Of a stretch of DNA of 6,852 nt, positions 1-6,000 are shown piece after piece. Source of the stretch: Alistipes sp. CAG:268 (GTDB lineage: Bacteria; Bacteroidota; Bacteroidia; Bacteroidales; Rikenellaceae); the NCBI GenBank assembly GCA_000434235.1, contig FR892004.1, positions 1 through 6,852 of the forward strand, given 5' to 3'. The position numbers and the translations under genes were made by a program. The notes beneath the pieces were generated by a model. That model saw only the letters and a program-made list of their open reading frames with translations. It was not told the origin of the DNA and did no database searches. The number at the start of each line of letters is the position of its first letter. Within the stretch, counting starts at the first letter, position 1.

Positions 1-89
1 ACGGATACGGCGACGACCGCCGCGACGACGAGAAACGGCGCGGGATACGGGGCCTGCTGCGCCGCATCTTCGGCAAACACAAAAAATAA
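1..89 (+). CDS. 3' end of an unidentified gene (partial)
   Basis: The reading frame is open from the window edge to a TAA at 87-89. It encodes about 28 residues that are very rich in charge: an Asp/Arg stretch (GYGDDRRDDEKRR) followed by a basic tail with a small hydrophobic patch (GLLRRIFGKHKK). The next gene starts 6 bp after the stop, so the two are probably co-transcribed. A second frame is open to a TGA at 91-93, but its Ala/Thr/Asn-rich reading looks less like a protein end. The tail resembles the cytoplasmic end of a membrane or nucleic-acid-binding protein, but that is only an impression. I do not recognise the family, and too little is present to name it. Confidence 0.5.
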   Translation, partial: GYGDDRRDDEKRRGIRGLLRRIFGKHKK

Positions 90-95
90 TTGACG

Positions 96-485
96 ATGGC
101 CATACGCAATGCAATCATCGCCGTGGATTTCGACGGCACGGTCGTGACGCACGCCTACCCCGAGATCGGGGAGGATGCCGGAGCCGTGCCCGTGCTCCGC
201 GAACTGACCGGCAACGGTTGCCGGCTGATCCTCTACACGATGCGGCACGGGGCGCTGCTCACCGAGGCCGTGGAGTGGTTTCGGCGGCACGGCATCCCGC
301 TCTACGCCGTGAACGAAAACCCCGCGCAGCGGCGCTGGAGCTCCTCGCCGAAGATCCACGCCGACCTCTACATCGACGACAGCAACCTGGGCTGCCCGCT
401 GCGCTTCGCCGAGGGCGAAAAGCGGCCCGTGGCCGACTGGACGCGCATCCGCGAACAGCTCGTGCGCGAGGGTTTTCTCGACTGA
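96..485 (+). CDS. small HAD-superfamily hydrolase (capless phosphatase-like)
   Basis: The 129-residue protein carries the HAD motifs in order. Motif I is VDFDGT, with D11 as the expected nucleophile and D13 as the acid/base. Motif II is LYTMR with T48. Motif III is K86 in PKIHADLYIDD, and motif IV is the acidic pair D94-D95. The spacing leaves no room for a large C1 or C2 cap, so this is a minimal Rossmann-fold phosphohydrolase. Such enzymes usually act on bulky or macromolecular phosphates, but the substrate here is unknown. I chose the ATG at 96. An in-frame TTG at 90 adds only two residues, and the protein begins naturally with the strand leading into motif I. It lies 6 bp after the upstream gene and probably shares its transcript. 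No promoter of its own is visible. The superfamily is secure; the specific role is not. Confidence 0.85.
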   Translation: MAIRNAIIAVDFDGTVVTHAYPEIGEDAGAVPVLRELTGNGCRLILYTMRHGALLTEAVEWFRRHGIPLYAVNENPAQRRWSSSPKIHADLYIDDSNLGCPLRFAEGEKRPVADWTRIREQLVREGFLD

Positions 486-552
486 ATGGCGGACGGACGC
501 CTCCATCCGCCGCAGCGGAAGGAAGCGGAAGAGACGGAATGGCGGACGGACG
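480..552 (+). repeat. 20-nt direct repeat, two copies 53 bp apart
   Basis: Copies lie at 480-499 and 533-552 and agree at 19 of 20 positions. The 16 bases 484-499 and 537-552 are identical (GAATGGCGGACGGACG). The first copy overlaps the last codon and stop codon of the HAD gene; the only mismatch is the T of that stop. Between the copies, the 8-mer AGCGGAAG occurs twice with a 10-nt period (514-521 and 524-531). This looks like a local duplication at the 3' end of the gene. Binding-site function is possible but nothing else supports it. Confidence 0.7.
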
Positions 553-562
553 AAGGCAGGAA

Positions 563-589
563 GGCGAAATTCGCGCTTGCGAATTCGCC
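563..589 (+). other. long inverted repeat / hairpin upstream of the M48 gene
   Basis: GGCGAA (563-568), a bulged A at 569 and TTCGC (570-574) pair with GCGAA (579-583) and TTCGCC (584-589). This gives an 11-bp stem with one bulge around a GCTT loop (575-578). No T-run follows, so it is not a classical intrinsic terminator. It could still stabilise or end the HAD transcript, or act as a DNA operator, because the proposed -33 element of the next promoter sits in its loop. Confidence 0.6.
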
Positions 590-607
590 CCGCATTCGCT
601 ACATTTG
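577..607 (+). promoter_or_regulatory. Bacteroidota-type promoter of the M48 gene
   Basis: TTG at 577-579, a 20-nt spacer and TACATTTG at 600-607 match the Bacteroidota housekeeping pattern TTG...TAnnTTTG exactly at the fixed bases. Transcription should begin near 613, giving a leader of about 27 nt to the ATG at 640. The leader is A-rich with no Shine-Dalgarno sequence, as is usual in this phylum. Confidence 0.7.
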
Positions 608-639
608 CGTCGGAAAAACGACAACCGCAACCATCAAAA

Positions 640-1443
640 ATGAAGAAGATCCTGATTTGGGGACTCGTACTGCTCGCCTCGGCAGCCGGGACCGGGAGCG
701 CCTCGGCGCAGCTGAGAATCGGAGGCAGGAAGATCAACACGTCCAAACTACTCTCGGCCGGCAAGGATGTGGCCCAGGCCATTACACTGAGCGATAAGGA
801 CATCGCCGACCTGAGCCGCGAGGCGGTGGCATGGATGGACGAGAACAACCCGGTGGCACCCGACTCGTCGGAGTACGTCCAGCGGCTGAAACGGCTGACC
901 GAGGGCATCACCGACGCCGACGGACTGCCGCTCAACTTCAAGGTATACCTCGTGACCGATGTCAATGCCTTCGCCTGCGGCGACGGATCGATCCGCGTGT
1001 TCAGCTCGCTGATGGACCTGATGGACGACGATCAGCTGATGGCCATCATCGGACATGAGATCGGGCATGTCGTGCATGCCGACGTGAAACACGCCATGAA
1101 AAACGCCTACCTGGCCTCGGCGGCGCGCAACGCGGCCGGTGCAGCCGAAGGGAGCGTCGTGGCGAAACTGAGCGAGTCGCAGCTGGGCGACGTGGTGACC
1201 GCCTTCACCGACGCGCAGTTCTCCCAGAAACAGGAGTATGCCGCCGACGAGTACGGCTTCGAGTTCGCCACCAGCCACGGATTCAGCCCCTACGCCATGT
1301 ACAGCGCGCTGAACAGGCTCCTCGAGCTCTCGCAGGGCGAGAAGGCGTCGCGCGTGCAGAAGATGTTCTCGTCGCACCCCGACACCGAACAGCGGGCCGC
1401 CCGCATGAAGGAGAAGGCCGACGCCCTGGCAGCCGCGGAGTGA
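640..1443 (+). CDS. secreted M48-family zinc metalloprotease
   Basis: The 267-residue protein starts with a signal peptide: a KK pair, a hydrophobic core from about residue 4 to 16, and a likely cleavage at ASA|Q after residue 23. There is no lipobox cysteine, so it is probably periplasmic rather than a lipoprotein. The zinc site is HEIGH at 139-143 (H139, E140, H143). The third ligand is E199 in QEYAADEYG, the classical M48 arrangement also found in E. coli LoiP and YcaL. FACGDGSIRVFSSLMD (111-126) corresponds to the edge-strand region before the helix bearing HEIGH. Family members are periplasmic quality-control proteases; the substrate here is unknown. I chose the ATG at 640 because the protein then opens with the signal peptide. 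The frame runs open further upstream, but that would place residues before the signal and before the predicted transcript start. The gene is apparently monocistronic, between its own promoter and a strong terminator. Confidence 0.9.
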   Translation: MKKILIWGLVLLASAAGTGSASAQLRIGGRKINTSKLLSAGKDVAQAITLSDKDIADLSREAVAWMDENNPVAPDSSEYVQRLKRLTEGITDADGLPLNFKVYLVTDVNAFACGDGSIRVFSSLMDLMDDDQLMAIIGHEIGHVVHADVKHAMKNAYLASAARNAAGAAEGSVVAKLSESQLGDVVTAFTDAQFSQKQEYAADEYGFEFATSHGFSPYAMYSALNRLLELSQGEKASRVQKMFSSHPDTEQRAARMKEKADALAAAE

Positions 1444-1468
1444 CCCGGCAGGCTGCGGCGGAAAACGG

Positions 1469-1508
1469 AAAAACCCCGGACCTCCACGACGGAAGGTCCG
1501 GGGTTTTT
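1469..1508. terminator. bidirectional intrinsic terminator
   Basis: A perfect 15-bp stem, 1469-1483 pairing with 1494-1508, surrounds a 10-nt loop. The stem has a GC-rich core (CCCCGGACCT) and is flanked by A5 on the left and T5 on the right, so each strand has its own U-run. It lies between the stop of the M48 gene (1443) and the stop of the convergent nucleotidyltransferase gene (1550), and would serve both. Confidence 0.93.
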
Positions 1509-1549
1509 CGGTCCACAGGGTCCCGGCGCGGCGCCGGAGCCCGGGATGG

Positions 1550-2461
1550 CTATTTCCAGAGGTCGCGCGGGTATTTGCCCTCGGCGATCATCGCCTCGAT
1601 GGAGGCCATCAGCGCCGGCTTGTCCTCCTTGTAGGTGACGCCGTGCCACTGGGCGGCCGAGCGGAGCACGCGCAGCGAAGCCGTACCGTCGCCGATGAGC
1701 TTATTGACCATCGTCGGAATGTAGAACTCGGCCTTTATGTTTTCGCGGTTGGCCTCGAACCAGGTGCGGAAATACTCCTTCGAGTATGCGAAGAAGTCGG
1801 GCGTGAAACCGAACAGGTTCATCGAAACGGGTGTATCCTCGGCCAGCTCCTCGTCGGCGCCGCCGTCGTGGAAGACGATCTTCCCGTCGGGCATCCGCTC
1901 GATCTGCGTGCGCTCGACCATCGAGGTCAGGTTGCCCTCGCCGTCCACGCCGCAGACGCCGCGCGACACCGTGCCGTTCGACGAGAGGGTCTTGTTCAGG
2001 TCGTAGGCCACCATGCAGTAGCGGTCACGGCTTCCGTCGAGCTGCATCAGGTAGTCGGCGATGGTCTTGTAGGCCTCGGCACCGTAGAAGTCGTCGGCAT
2101 TGATCACGGCGAACGGTTCGCGGATGGCTTCGGCAGCCATCATCACCGCATGGTTCGTACCCCACGGCTTGACGCGCCCCTCGGGAACCGACAGCCCCTC
2201 GGGCAGGTAGTCCAGCTCCTGAAAGACGAAGTCCACGTCGATGCGGCCGCCGAAGCGGGCCGGCGAGAAGACCTCCTGGAACTCCTTGGCAAAGGAGTGG
2301 CGGATGACGAATACGACCTTGCCGAAACCGGCACGGATCGCGTCATAGACCGAATAGTCGATGATCGCCTCGTTGTTCGGACCGACGCCGTCCATCTGTT
2401 TGAGCGACCCGTAGCGGGAACCCATGCCCGCGGCGAGTACGAGTAATGTAGGCTTTACCAT
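1550..2461 (-). CDS. nucleotidyltransferase family protein (sugar-phosphate type)
   Basis: The 303-residue protein has the fold signature of NTP-transferases that join a nucleotide to a sugar phosphate or similar alcohol phosphate. The nucleotide-binding loop is LAAGMGSRYGSLKQ (residues 9-22), with G12, G14, R16 and K21. A later segment is KPWGTNHAV (98-106), and the expected metal-binding acidic motif is NADDFYG (121-127, D123/D124). It is presumably cytosolic. It has no recognisable hexapeptide acetyltransferase tail, so it is not a GlmU-type fusion. The substrate cannot be read from the sequence; capsule, lipid-linked sugar or phosphocholine-like pathways are all possible. An in-frame ATG at 2491 would add MNQRKRTKKS. 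I prefer the ATG at 2461 because the promoter on this strand predicts a transcript start near 2493, leaving almost no leader for the longer form, and because the fold's first strand begins right after residue 4. The stop is TAG. Confidence 0.85.
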   Translation of the reverse strand: MVKPTLLVLAAGMGSRYGSLKQMDGVGPNNEAIIDYSVYDAIRAGFGKVVFVIRHSFAKEFQEVFSPARFGGRIDVDFVFQELDYLPEGLSVPEGRVKPWGTNHAVMMAAEAIREPFAVINADDFYGAEAYKTIADYLMQLDGSRDRYCMVAYDLNKTLSSNGTVSRGVCGVDGEGNLTSMVERTQIERMPDGKIVFHDGGADEELAEDTPVSMNLFGFTPDFFAYSKEYFRTWFEANRENIKAEFYIPTMVNKLIGDGTASLRVLRSAAQWHGVTYKEDKPALMASIEAMIAEGKYPRDLWK

Positions 2462-2498
2462 ACTTTTTTTCGTTCGTTTACGTTGATTCACAGTAGTA

Positions 2499-2530
2499 CA
2501 AAGGTACGAAATTCCGACGGTATCCGCAAA
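2499..2530 (-). promoter_or_regulatory. promoter of the nucleotidyltransferase gene (minus strand)
   Basis: Read on the minus strand, TTTG (2530 to 2527), a 20-nt spacer and TACCTTTG (2506 to 2499) match the Bacteroidota -33/-7 pattern. Transcription would start near 2493 with a leader of about 31 nt to the ATG at 2461. The leader carries an A-run just before the start codon (T-run 2464-2470 on the plus strand). This placement decides between the two possible start codons. Confidence 0.75.
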
Positions 2531-2543
2531 CTATTTCCCGAAA

Positions 2544-2575
2544 TTTGGCAGTGCGCCCGCGTTATATTATCTTTG
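2544..2575 (+). promoter_or_regulatory. promoter of the M23-like/dxr/rseP operon
   Basis: TTTG at 2544-2547, a 20-nt spacer and TATCTTTG at 2568-2575 match the Bacteroidota -33/-7 consensus at all fixed positions. Transcription should begin near 2581, about 32 nt before the ATG at 2613. Its -33 element lies only 13 bp from the -33 element of the divergent promoter, so the two polymerase sites abut. I see no second promoter of this type in the short gaps inside the operon. Confidence 0.78.
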
Positions 2576-2612
2576 TATCTTCGAAACAAAACGCAATCTA
2601 ACGGACCGAACG

Positions 2613-3482
2613 ATGAAATTCCCGAATCTCAAGGCATGGTGGCGCGGACTCTTCCGCAAACGCCGCTTCAACATGCTCAACGCCACGGACAACAGCGAGG
2701 AGTGGCACATACACCTCTCGCCGGCCAGCATCTTCGCCGGAGCGGTGGCCGTGGTGCTCACGCTCTTCATACTGATCCTCTCGCTGGTGGCCTACTCGCC
2801 GATCCTCGAATTCCTGCCCGGATACCGGACCGAAGCGGACCGCTCGCGTGAAAACCTCATACAGAACATCATCCGCCTGGACTCGATGGAGCGCATGATG
2901 AACGACATGCTCACCTACAACGAAAACATCGGGCTGATCATGGAGGGCAAGACCCCCGTGGCGCGGACGCTGCCCGCCTCGGACAGCCTCCGCACGTCGA
3001 ACAAGGTGCTCGTCATGCCCTCGCCCGAAGATTCGATTCTCCGCGCCCAGATGGAGGGAGACGGACCCTATTCCCTCGCAGGAGACGAAGGCTCCTCGCG
3101 GCGGAAGGTGCGCGAGTCGATCCAGCTCATGACCCCCATAGAGGGCATCATCACCGAAGGGTTCGACATCGCCGCAGGCCGTTTCGGCGTGAAGATCGCC
3201 GCAGCGGCCGGCGACCGCGTGGCCGCCGTGGACGGCGGGACGGTCGTACAGAGCCTCTGGACGCCCGAAAACGGATACACCGTGATCCTGCAGCACGCCC
3301 AGAACCTGCTGTCGGTATACCGGAACCTCTCCCGCTCGCTCGTGGCTACGGGGCAGACCCTGCGCCCCGGCGAGATCGTCGGCTACAATGCCGAGGCCGA
3401 AAACGGCGAGGTCCGGCTCTTCCAGTTCGAGCTCTGGAGCAACGGCAAGCCCGTCGATCCGGAGAGCTACATCGTCTTCTAA
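2613..3482 (+). CDS. membrane-anchored M23/LytM-like protein, catalytically degenerate
   Basis: The 289-residue protein has a basic cytoplasmic N-terminus (about 1-37), one transmembrane helix (about 38-62), a periplasmic spacer (about 70-170) and a C-terminal LytM-like domain (about 171-289). The domain keeps the family scaffold: the opening PIEGIITEGFD (175-185), then GDRVAAVDGGTVV (200-212), the GYTVILQH strand (221-228), LRPGEIVG (250-257) and the end FELWSNGKPVDPESY (272-286). Active M23 enzymes have HxGxD, a YAHLS-type His and HLHFE. Here these positions read R190-F-G-V-K194, YRNLS with N238, and L269-F-Q271-F-E, so no zinc ligand or catalytic His remains. By analogy with EnvC and NlpD, whose LytM domains are inactive, it may activate or position another cell-wall enzyme; that is inference. 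It is the first gene of the operon, 9 bp before dxr. Automated annotation would probably call it a peptidase. Confidence 0.85.
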   Translation: MKFPNLKAWWRGLFRKRRFNMLNATDNSEEWHIHLSPASIFAGAVAVVLTLFILILSLVAYSPILEFLPGYRTEADRSRENLIQNIIRLDSMERMMNDMLTYNENIGLIMEGKTPVARTLPASDSLRTSNKVLVMPSPEDSILRAQMEGDGPYSLAGDEGSSRRKVRESIQLMTPIEGIITEGFDIAAGRFGVKIAAAAGDRVAAVDGGTVVQSLWTPENGYTVILQHAQNLLSVYRNLSRSLVATGQTLRPGEIVGYNAEAENGEVRLFQFELWSNGKPVDPESYIVF

Positions 3483-3491
3483 GAAGCAACC

Positions 3492-4643
3492 ATGAAACAA
3501 CGCCTTGCCATACTCGGATCGACCGGTTCGATCGGCGTGCAGACCCTCGACATCGTCCGCGAAAACCCCGACCGGTTCGAAGCCCGCATCCTCACGGCCC
3601 ACGGCAACTGGGAACAGCTCGCCCGCCAGGCCCGCGAATTCGACGCCGACACGGTCGTCATCGCCGACAAACGATACTACACCCCCCTGCGGGAGGCCCT
3701 CAGCGACACCGACACGAAGGTCTTCGCCGGTGAAGAGGCCGTGGCGCAGGTCGCCGCAAGCGGCGCGGCCGACGTGGTGGTCAATGCACTGGTCGGATAT
3801 GCCGGACTGGCGCCGACGGTGGCCGCACTCGAAGCCGGACGCAAACTCGCCCTGGCCAACAAGGAGTCGCTCGTGGTGGCCGGAGCCTACGTCATGCCCC
3901 TGGCCCGCGAGCGCCGCGCCCCGGTGCTGCCGATCGACTCGGAGCACTCGGCCATCTTCCAGTGCCTCGCGGGCGAACGCGCCGCGGTGCGCCGCCTGAT
4001 CATCACCTGCAGCGGCGGGTCGTTCCGCGACCTCCCGCGCGAGGCGCTCGCCTCGGTAACCGTCGAGCAGGCGCTGCACCACCCCCAGTGGCACATGGGC
4101 GCCAAGATCACGATCGACTCCTCGACGCTCGTGAACAAGGGCTTCGAGGTGATCGAAGCCCACTGGCTCTTCGGCACGCCGGCCGAACGGATCGACGTGG
4201 TGATGCACCCGCAGTCGATCATCCACTCGATGGTCGAGTTCGACGACGGCGCGATCAAGGCCCAGCTCGGGACCCCCGACATGCGCATGCCGATCAGCTA
4301 CGCGCTCTTCTTCCCCGAACGGGCACACCGACCGCAGGAGCGCTTCAGCTTCGTCGAGCATCCCCAGCTGACCTTCGCCGAGGTGGACCGCGTGAAATAC
4401 CCGGCGCTCGACATCGCCTACGATTGCCTGCGCCGCGGCGGAACGGCTGCCTGCACGATGAACGGCGCCAACGAGGAGGCCGTGGCCGCCTTCCTGGCCG
4501 GGCGCTGCGCCTGGCTCGACATCGTGCGCGCCATCGAATATGCCCTGGGGCACGCCGCATTCGTCGCCGCACCCACGCTCGACGACTACGCCGCAGCCAA
4601 CGACGAGGCCCGCACGCTGGCCGCCCGATTCCTCAACCTGTAA
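3492..4643 (+). CDS. dxr: 1-deoxy-D-xylulose-5-phosphate reductoisomerase
   Basis: Dxr converts 1-deoxy-D-xylulose 5-phosphate to 2-C-methyl-D-erythritol 4-phosphate with NADPH. It is the first committed step of the MEP route to isoprenoids, and it acts in the cytosol. The 383-residue length is normal. The NADPH loop is GSTGSIG (9-15), followed by ALANKESLVVAG (120-131) with K124. The metal ligands are D149 and E151 in PIDSEHSAIFQ, and E219 in NKGFE. The substrate-phosphate region includes S174 in CSGGSFRD, HHPQWHMG (196-203) with H197 and W200, S210, N215 and K216. All key residues that align with the E. coli enzyme are present, so activity is expected. The start follows the previous stop by 9 bp and the glycine-rich loop sits at the expected distance from it. 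It is translated from the operon mRNA, with rseP 15 bp downstream. Linkage of dxr and rseP is common across bacteria. Confidence 0.98.
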   Translation: MKQRLAILGSTGSIGVQTLDIVRENPDRFEARILTAHGNWEQLARQAREFDADTVVIADKRYYTPLREALSDTDTKVFAGEEAVAQVAASGAADVVVNALVGYAGLAPTVAALEAGRKLALANKESLVVAGAYVMPLARERRAPVLPIDSEHSAIFQCLAGERAAVRRLIITCSGGSFRDLPREALASVTVEQALHHPQWHMGAKITIDSSTLVNKGFEVIEAHWLFGTPAERIDVVMHPQSIIHSMVEFDDGAIKAQLGTPDMRMPISYALFFPERAHRPQERFSFVEHPQLTFAEVDRVKYPALDIAYDCLRRGGTAACTMNGANEEAVAAFLAGRCAWLDIVRAIEYALGHAAFVAAPTLDDYAAANDEARTLAARFLNL

Positions 4644-4658
4644 ATCCGCACCTGCAAC

Positions 4659-5975
4659 ATGGACATACTGATCAAAATCCTCCAGTTCTTCCTCTGCTTC
4701 ACGATCCTCGTGGGGATTCACGAACTGGGACACTTCATCATGGCGCGCGTGTTCCGCATCCGCGTCGAGAAATTCTACATCTTCTTCGACCCGTGGTTCT
4801 CGCTCTTCAAGTTCCGCCGCGGGCATACCGAGTACGGACTCGGGTGGCTGCCCCTGGGCGGCTACGTGAAGATCGCCGGCATGATCGACGAGTCGATGGA
4901 CAAGAGCTACCAGCAGCGCGAGCCCCAGCCGTGGGAGTTCCGCGCAAAACCCGCCTGGCAGCGCTTCCTGGTGATGATCGCCGGCGTGGTGATGAACGTC
5001 CTGCTGGCCATCGGCATCTACATCGGCATCTGCTACACGTGGGGCGACGCCTACTTCGCCAACGAAGACGCCCGCTGGGGCTACAACTTCAACGAGGCCG
5101 GACACCGGCTCGGGTTCCGCGACGGCGACCGCTTCGTCTCGATCGACGGAGAGCCGGTGGACGACATCGCCGGGGCACTCAACGCACTGCTGATCACCGA
5201 GGGAGGCCGCAAAGTAGTCGTCGAGCGCGGCGGAGAGGAGATGACGCTCGACCTGACGCTCGAAGAGCTGATCGCCATGCGGCAGCAGAAGGGCTACGAA
5301 GGACTCTTCACGCTGCGCGTACCCTTCCTGATCGACAGCTGCGCCAGTGCTGCGGCCGTCGCGGCACTGCGACCCGGAGACGAGATCGTCGGGATCGACG
5401 ACCTGCAGGGACTCGATTACCCGGCCTACCGCACCTACCTCGGCACTCGGGGCGGCGACTCGGTGCGCCTCGACGTGCTGCGCGGCGGGGAGCGGATGAG
5501 CATGGTGCTGCCCGTGTCGGAGGAGGGAAAGATCGGGGTCATCGCCCGCAATCCCTACTCCTACCGGACCCGCAACTACACCTTCGCCGAGGCGATTCCG
5601 GCAGGCATCCGCAAAACAGGCGACGTACTGGCCTCCTATTGGGAGCAGCTCAAGCTCATCGTGCAGCCCAAGACCAAGATGTACGAGGAGCTCGGAGGAT
5701 TCATCTCGATCGGCAGCATCTTCCCCTCGCAGTGGGACTGGCAGGACTTCTGGATGAAGACCGCCTTCCTGTCGATCATCCTCGCGGTAATGAACATCCT
5801 CCCCATCCCGGGGCTCGACGGCGGCCACGCGATCTTCACCTTCTGGGAGATGGTCTCCGGGCGCAAGGTCAGCGACCGGGTGCTCGAAGCCGCGCAGTAC
5901 GTGGGGCTGATCATCATCCTCATGCTCCTGCTCTACGCCAACGGAAACGACATCTACCGCTTCCTCCTCAAATAG
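4659..5975 (+). CDS. rseP: RseP-type site-2 intramembrane metalloprotease
   Basis: The 438-residue inner-membrane protein belongs to peptidase family M50. It has about four membrane helices (roughly 5-25, 102-126, 364-385 and 411-430). The zinc motif HELGH is in the first helix (21-25), and the second metal-binding motif, LDG (386-388, D387), sits in NILPIPGLDGGH before the last helix. Between helices 2 and 3 lie two PDZ-like domains: about 142-202 (GHRLGFRDGDRFVSIDGEPV) and about 225-294 (ALRPGDEIVGIDDLQGLDYP). The paired PDZ layout matches RseP, which cuts membrane-bound anti-sigma factors after a first cleavage and also clears signal-peptide remnants. No anti-sigma or sigma gene lies nearby, so its target here is unknown. 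A short inverted repeat, CCTCCT (5963-5968) with AGGAGG (5974-5979), spans the stop but lacks a U-run, so read-through into the next gene is expected. Confidence 0.95.
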   Translation: MDILIKILQFFLCFTILVGIHELGHFIMARVFRIRVEKFYIFFDPWFSLFKFRRGHTEYGLGWLPLGGYVKIAGMIDESMDKSYQQREPQPWEFRAKPAWQRFLVMIAGVVMNVLLAIGIYIGICYTWGDAYFANEDARWGYNFNEAGHRLGFRDGDRFVSIDGEPVDDIAGALNALLITEGGRKVVVERGGEEMTLDLTLEELIAMRQQKGYEGLFTLRVPFLIDSCASAAAVAALRPGDEIVGIDDLQGLDYPAYRTYLGTRGGDSVRLDVLRGGERMSMVLPVSEEGKIGVIARNPYSYRTRNYTFAEAIPAGIRKTGDVLASYWEQLKLIVQPKTKMYEELGGFISIGSIFPSQWDWQDFWMKTAFLSIILAVMNILPIPGLDGGHAIFTFWEMVSGRKVSDRVLEAAQYVGLIIILMLLLYANGNDIYRFLLK

Positions 5976-6000
5976 GAGGGGCAAAAACAGGCTCCGCCGC

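Noticed and set aside
488..511. GGCGGA/TCCGCC potential hairpin just after the HAD gene, considered as its terminator
   Set aside because: The stem is 6 bp with a 12-nt loop and no U-run, too weak to call.
486..797. Small plus-strand reading starting right after the HAD gene
   Set aside because: It runs across the hairpin, the M48 promoter and the M48 start in another frame; its product is polar and low in complexity with no family resemblance.
1643..2446. Plus-strand open reading opposite the nucleotidyltransferase gene, and a similar one at 748-1377 opposite the M48 gene
   Set aside because: Both are codon-aligned antisense shadows of clear genes, with biased composition and no promoter or recognisable motif.
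5963..5979. Inverted repeat CCTCCT/AGGAGG at the rseP stop, considered as a terminator or ribosome-binding site
   Set aside because: The stem is only 6 bp with no U-run after it, and AGGAGG is more than 20 nt from the next ATG. It is best explained by the Leu codons at the end of rseP followed by a chance match.
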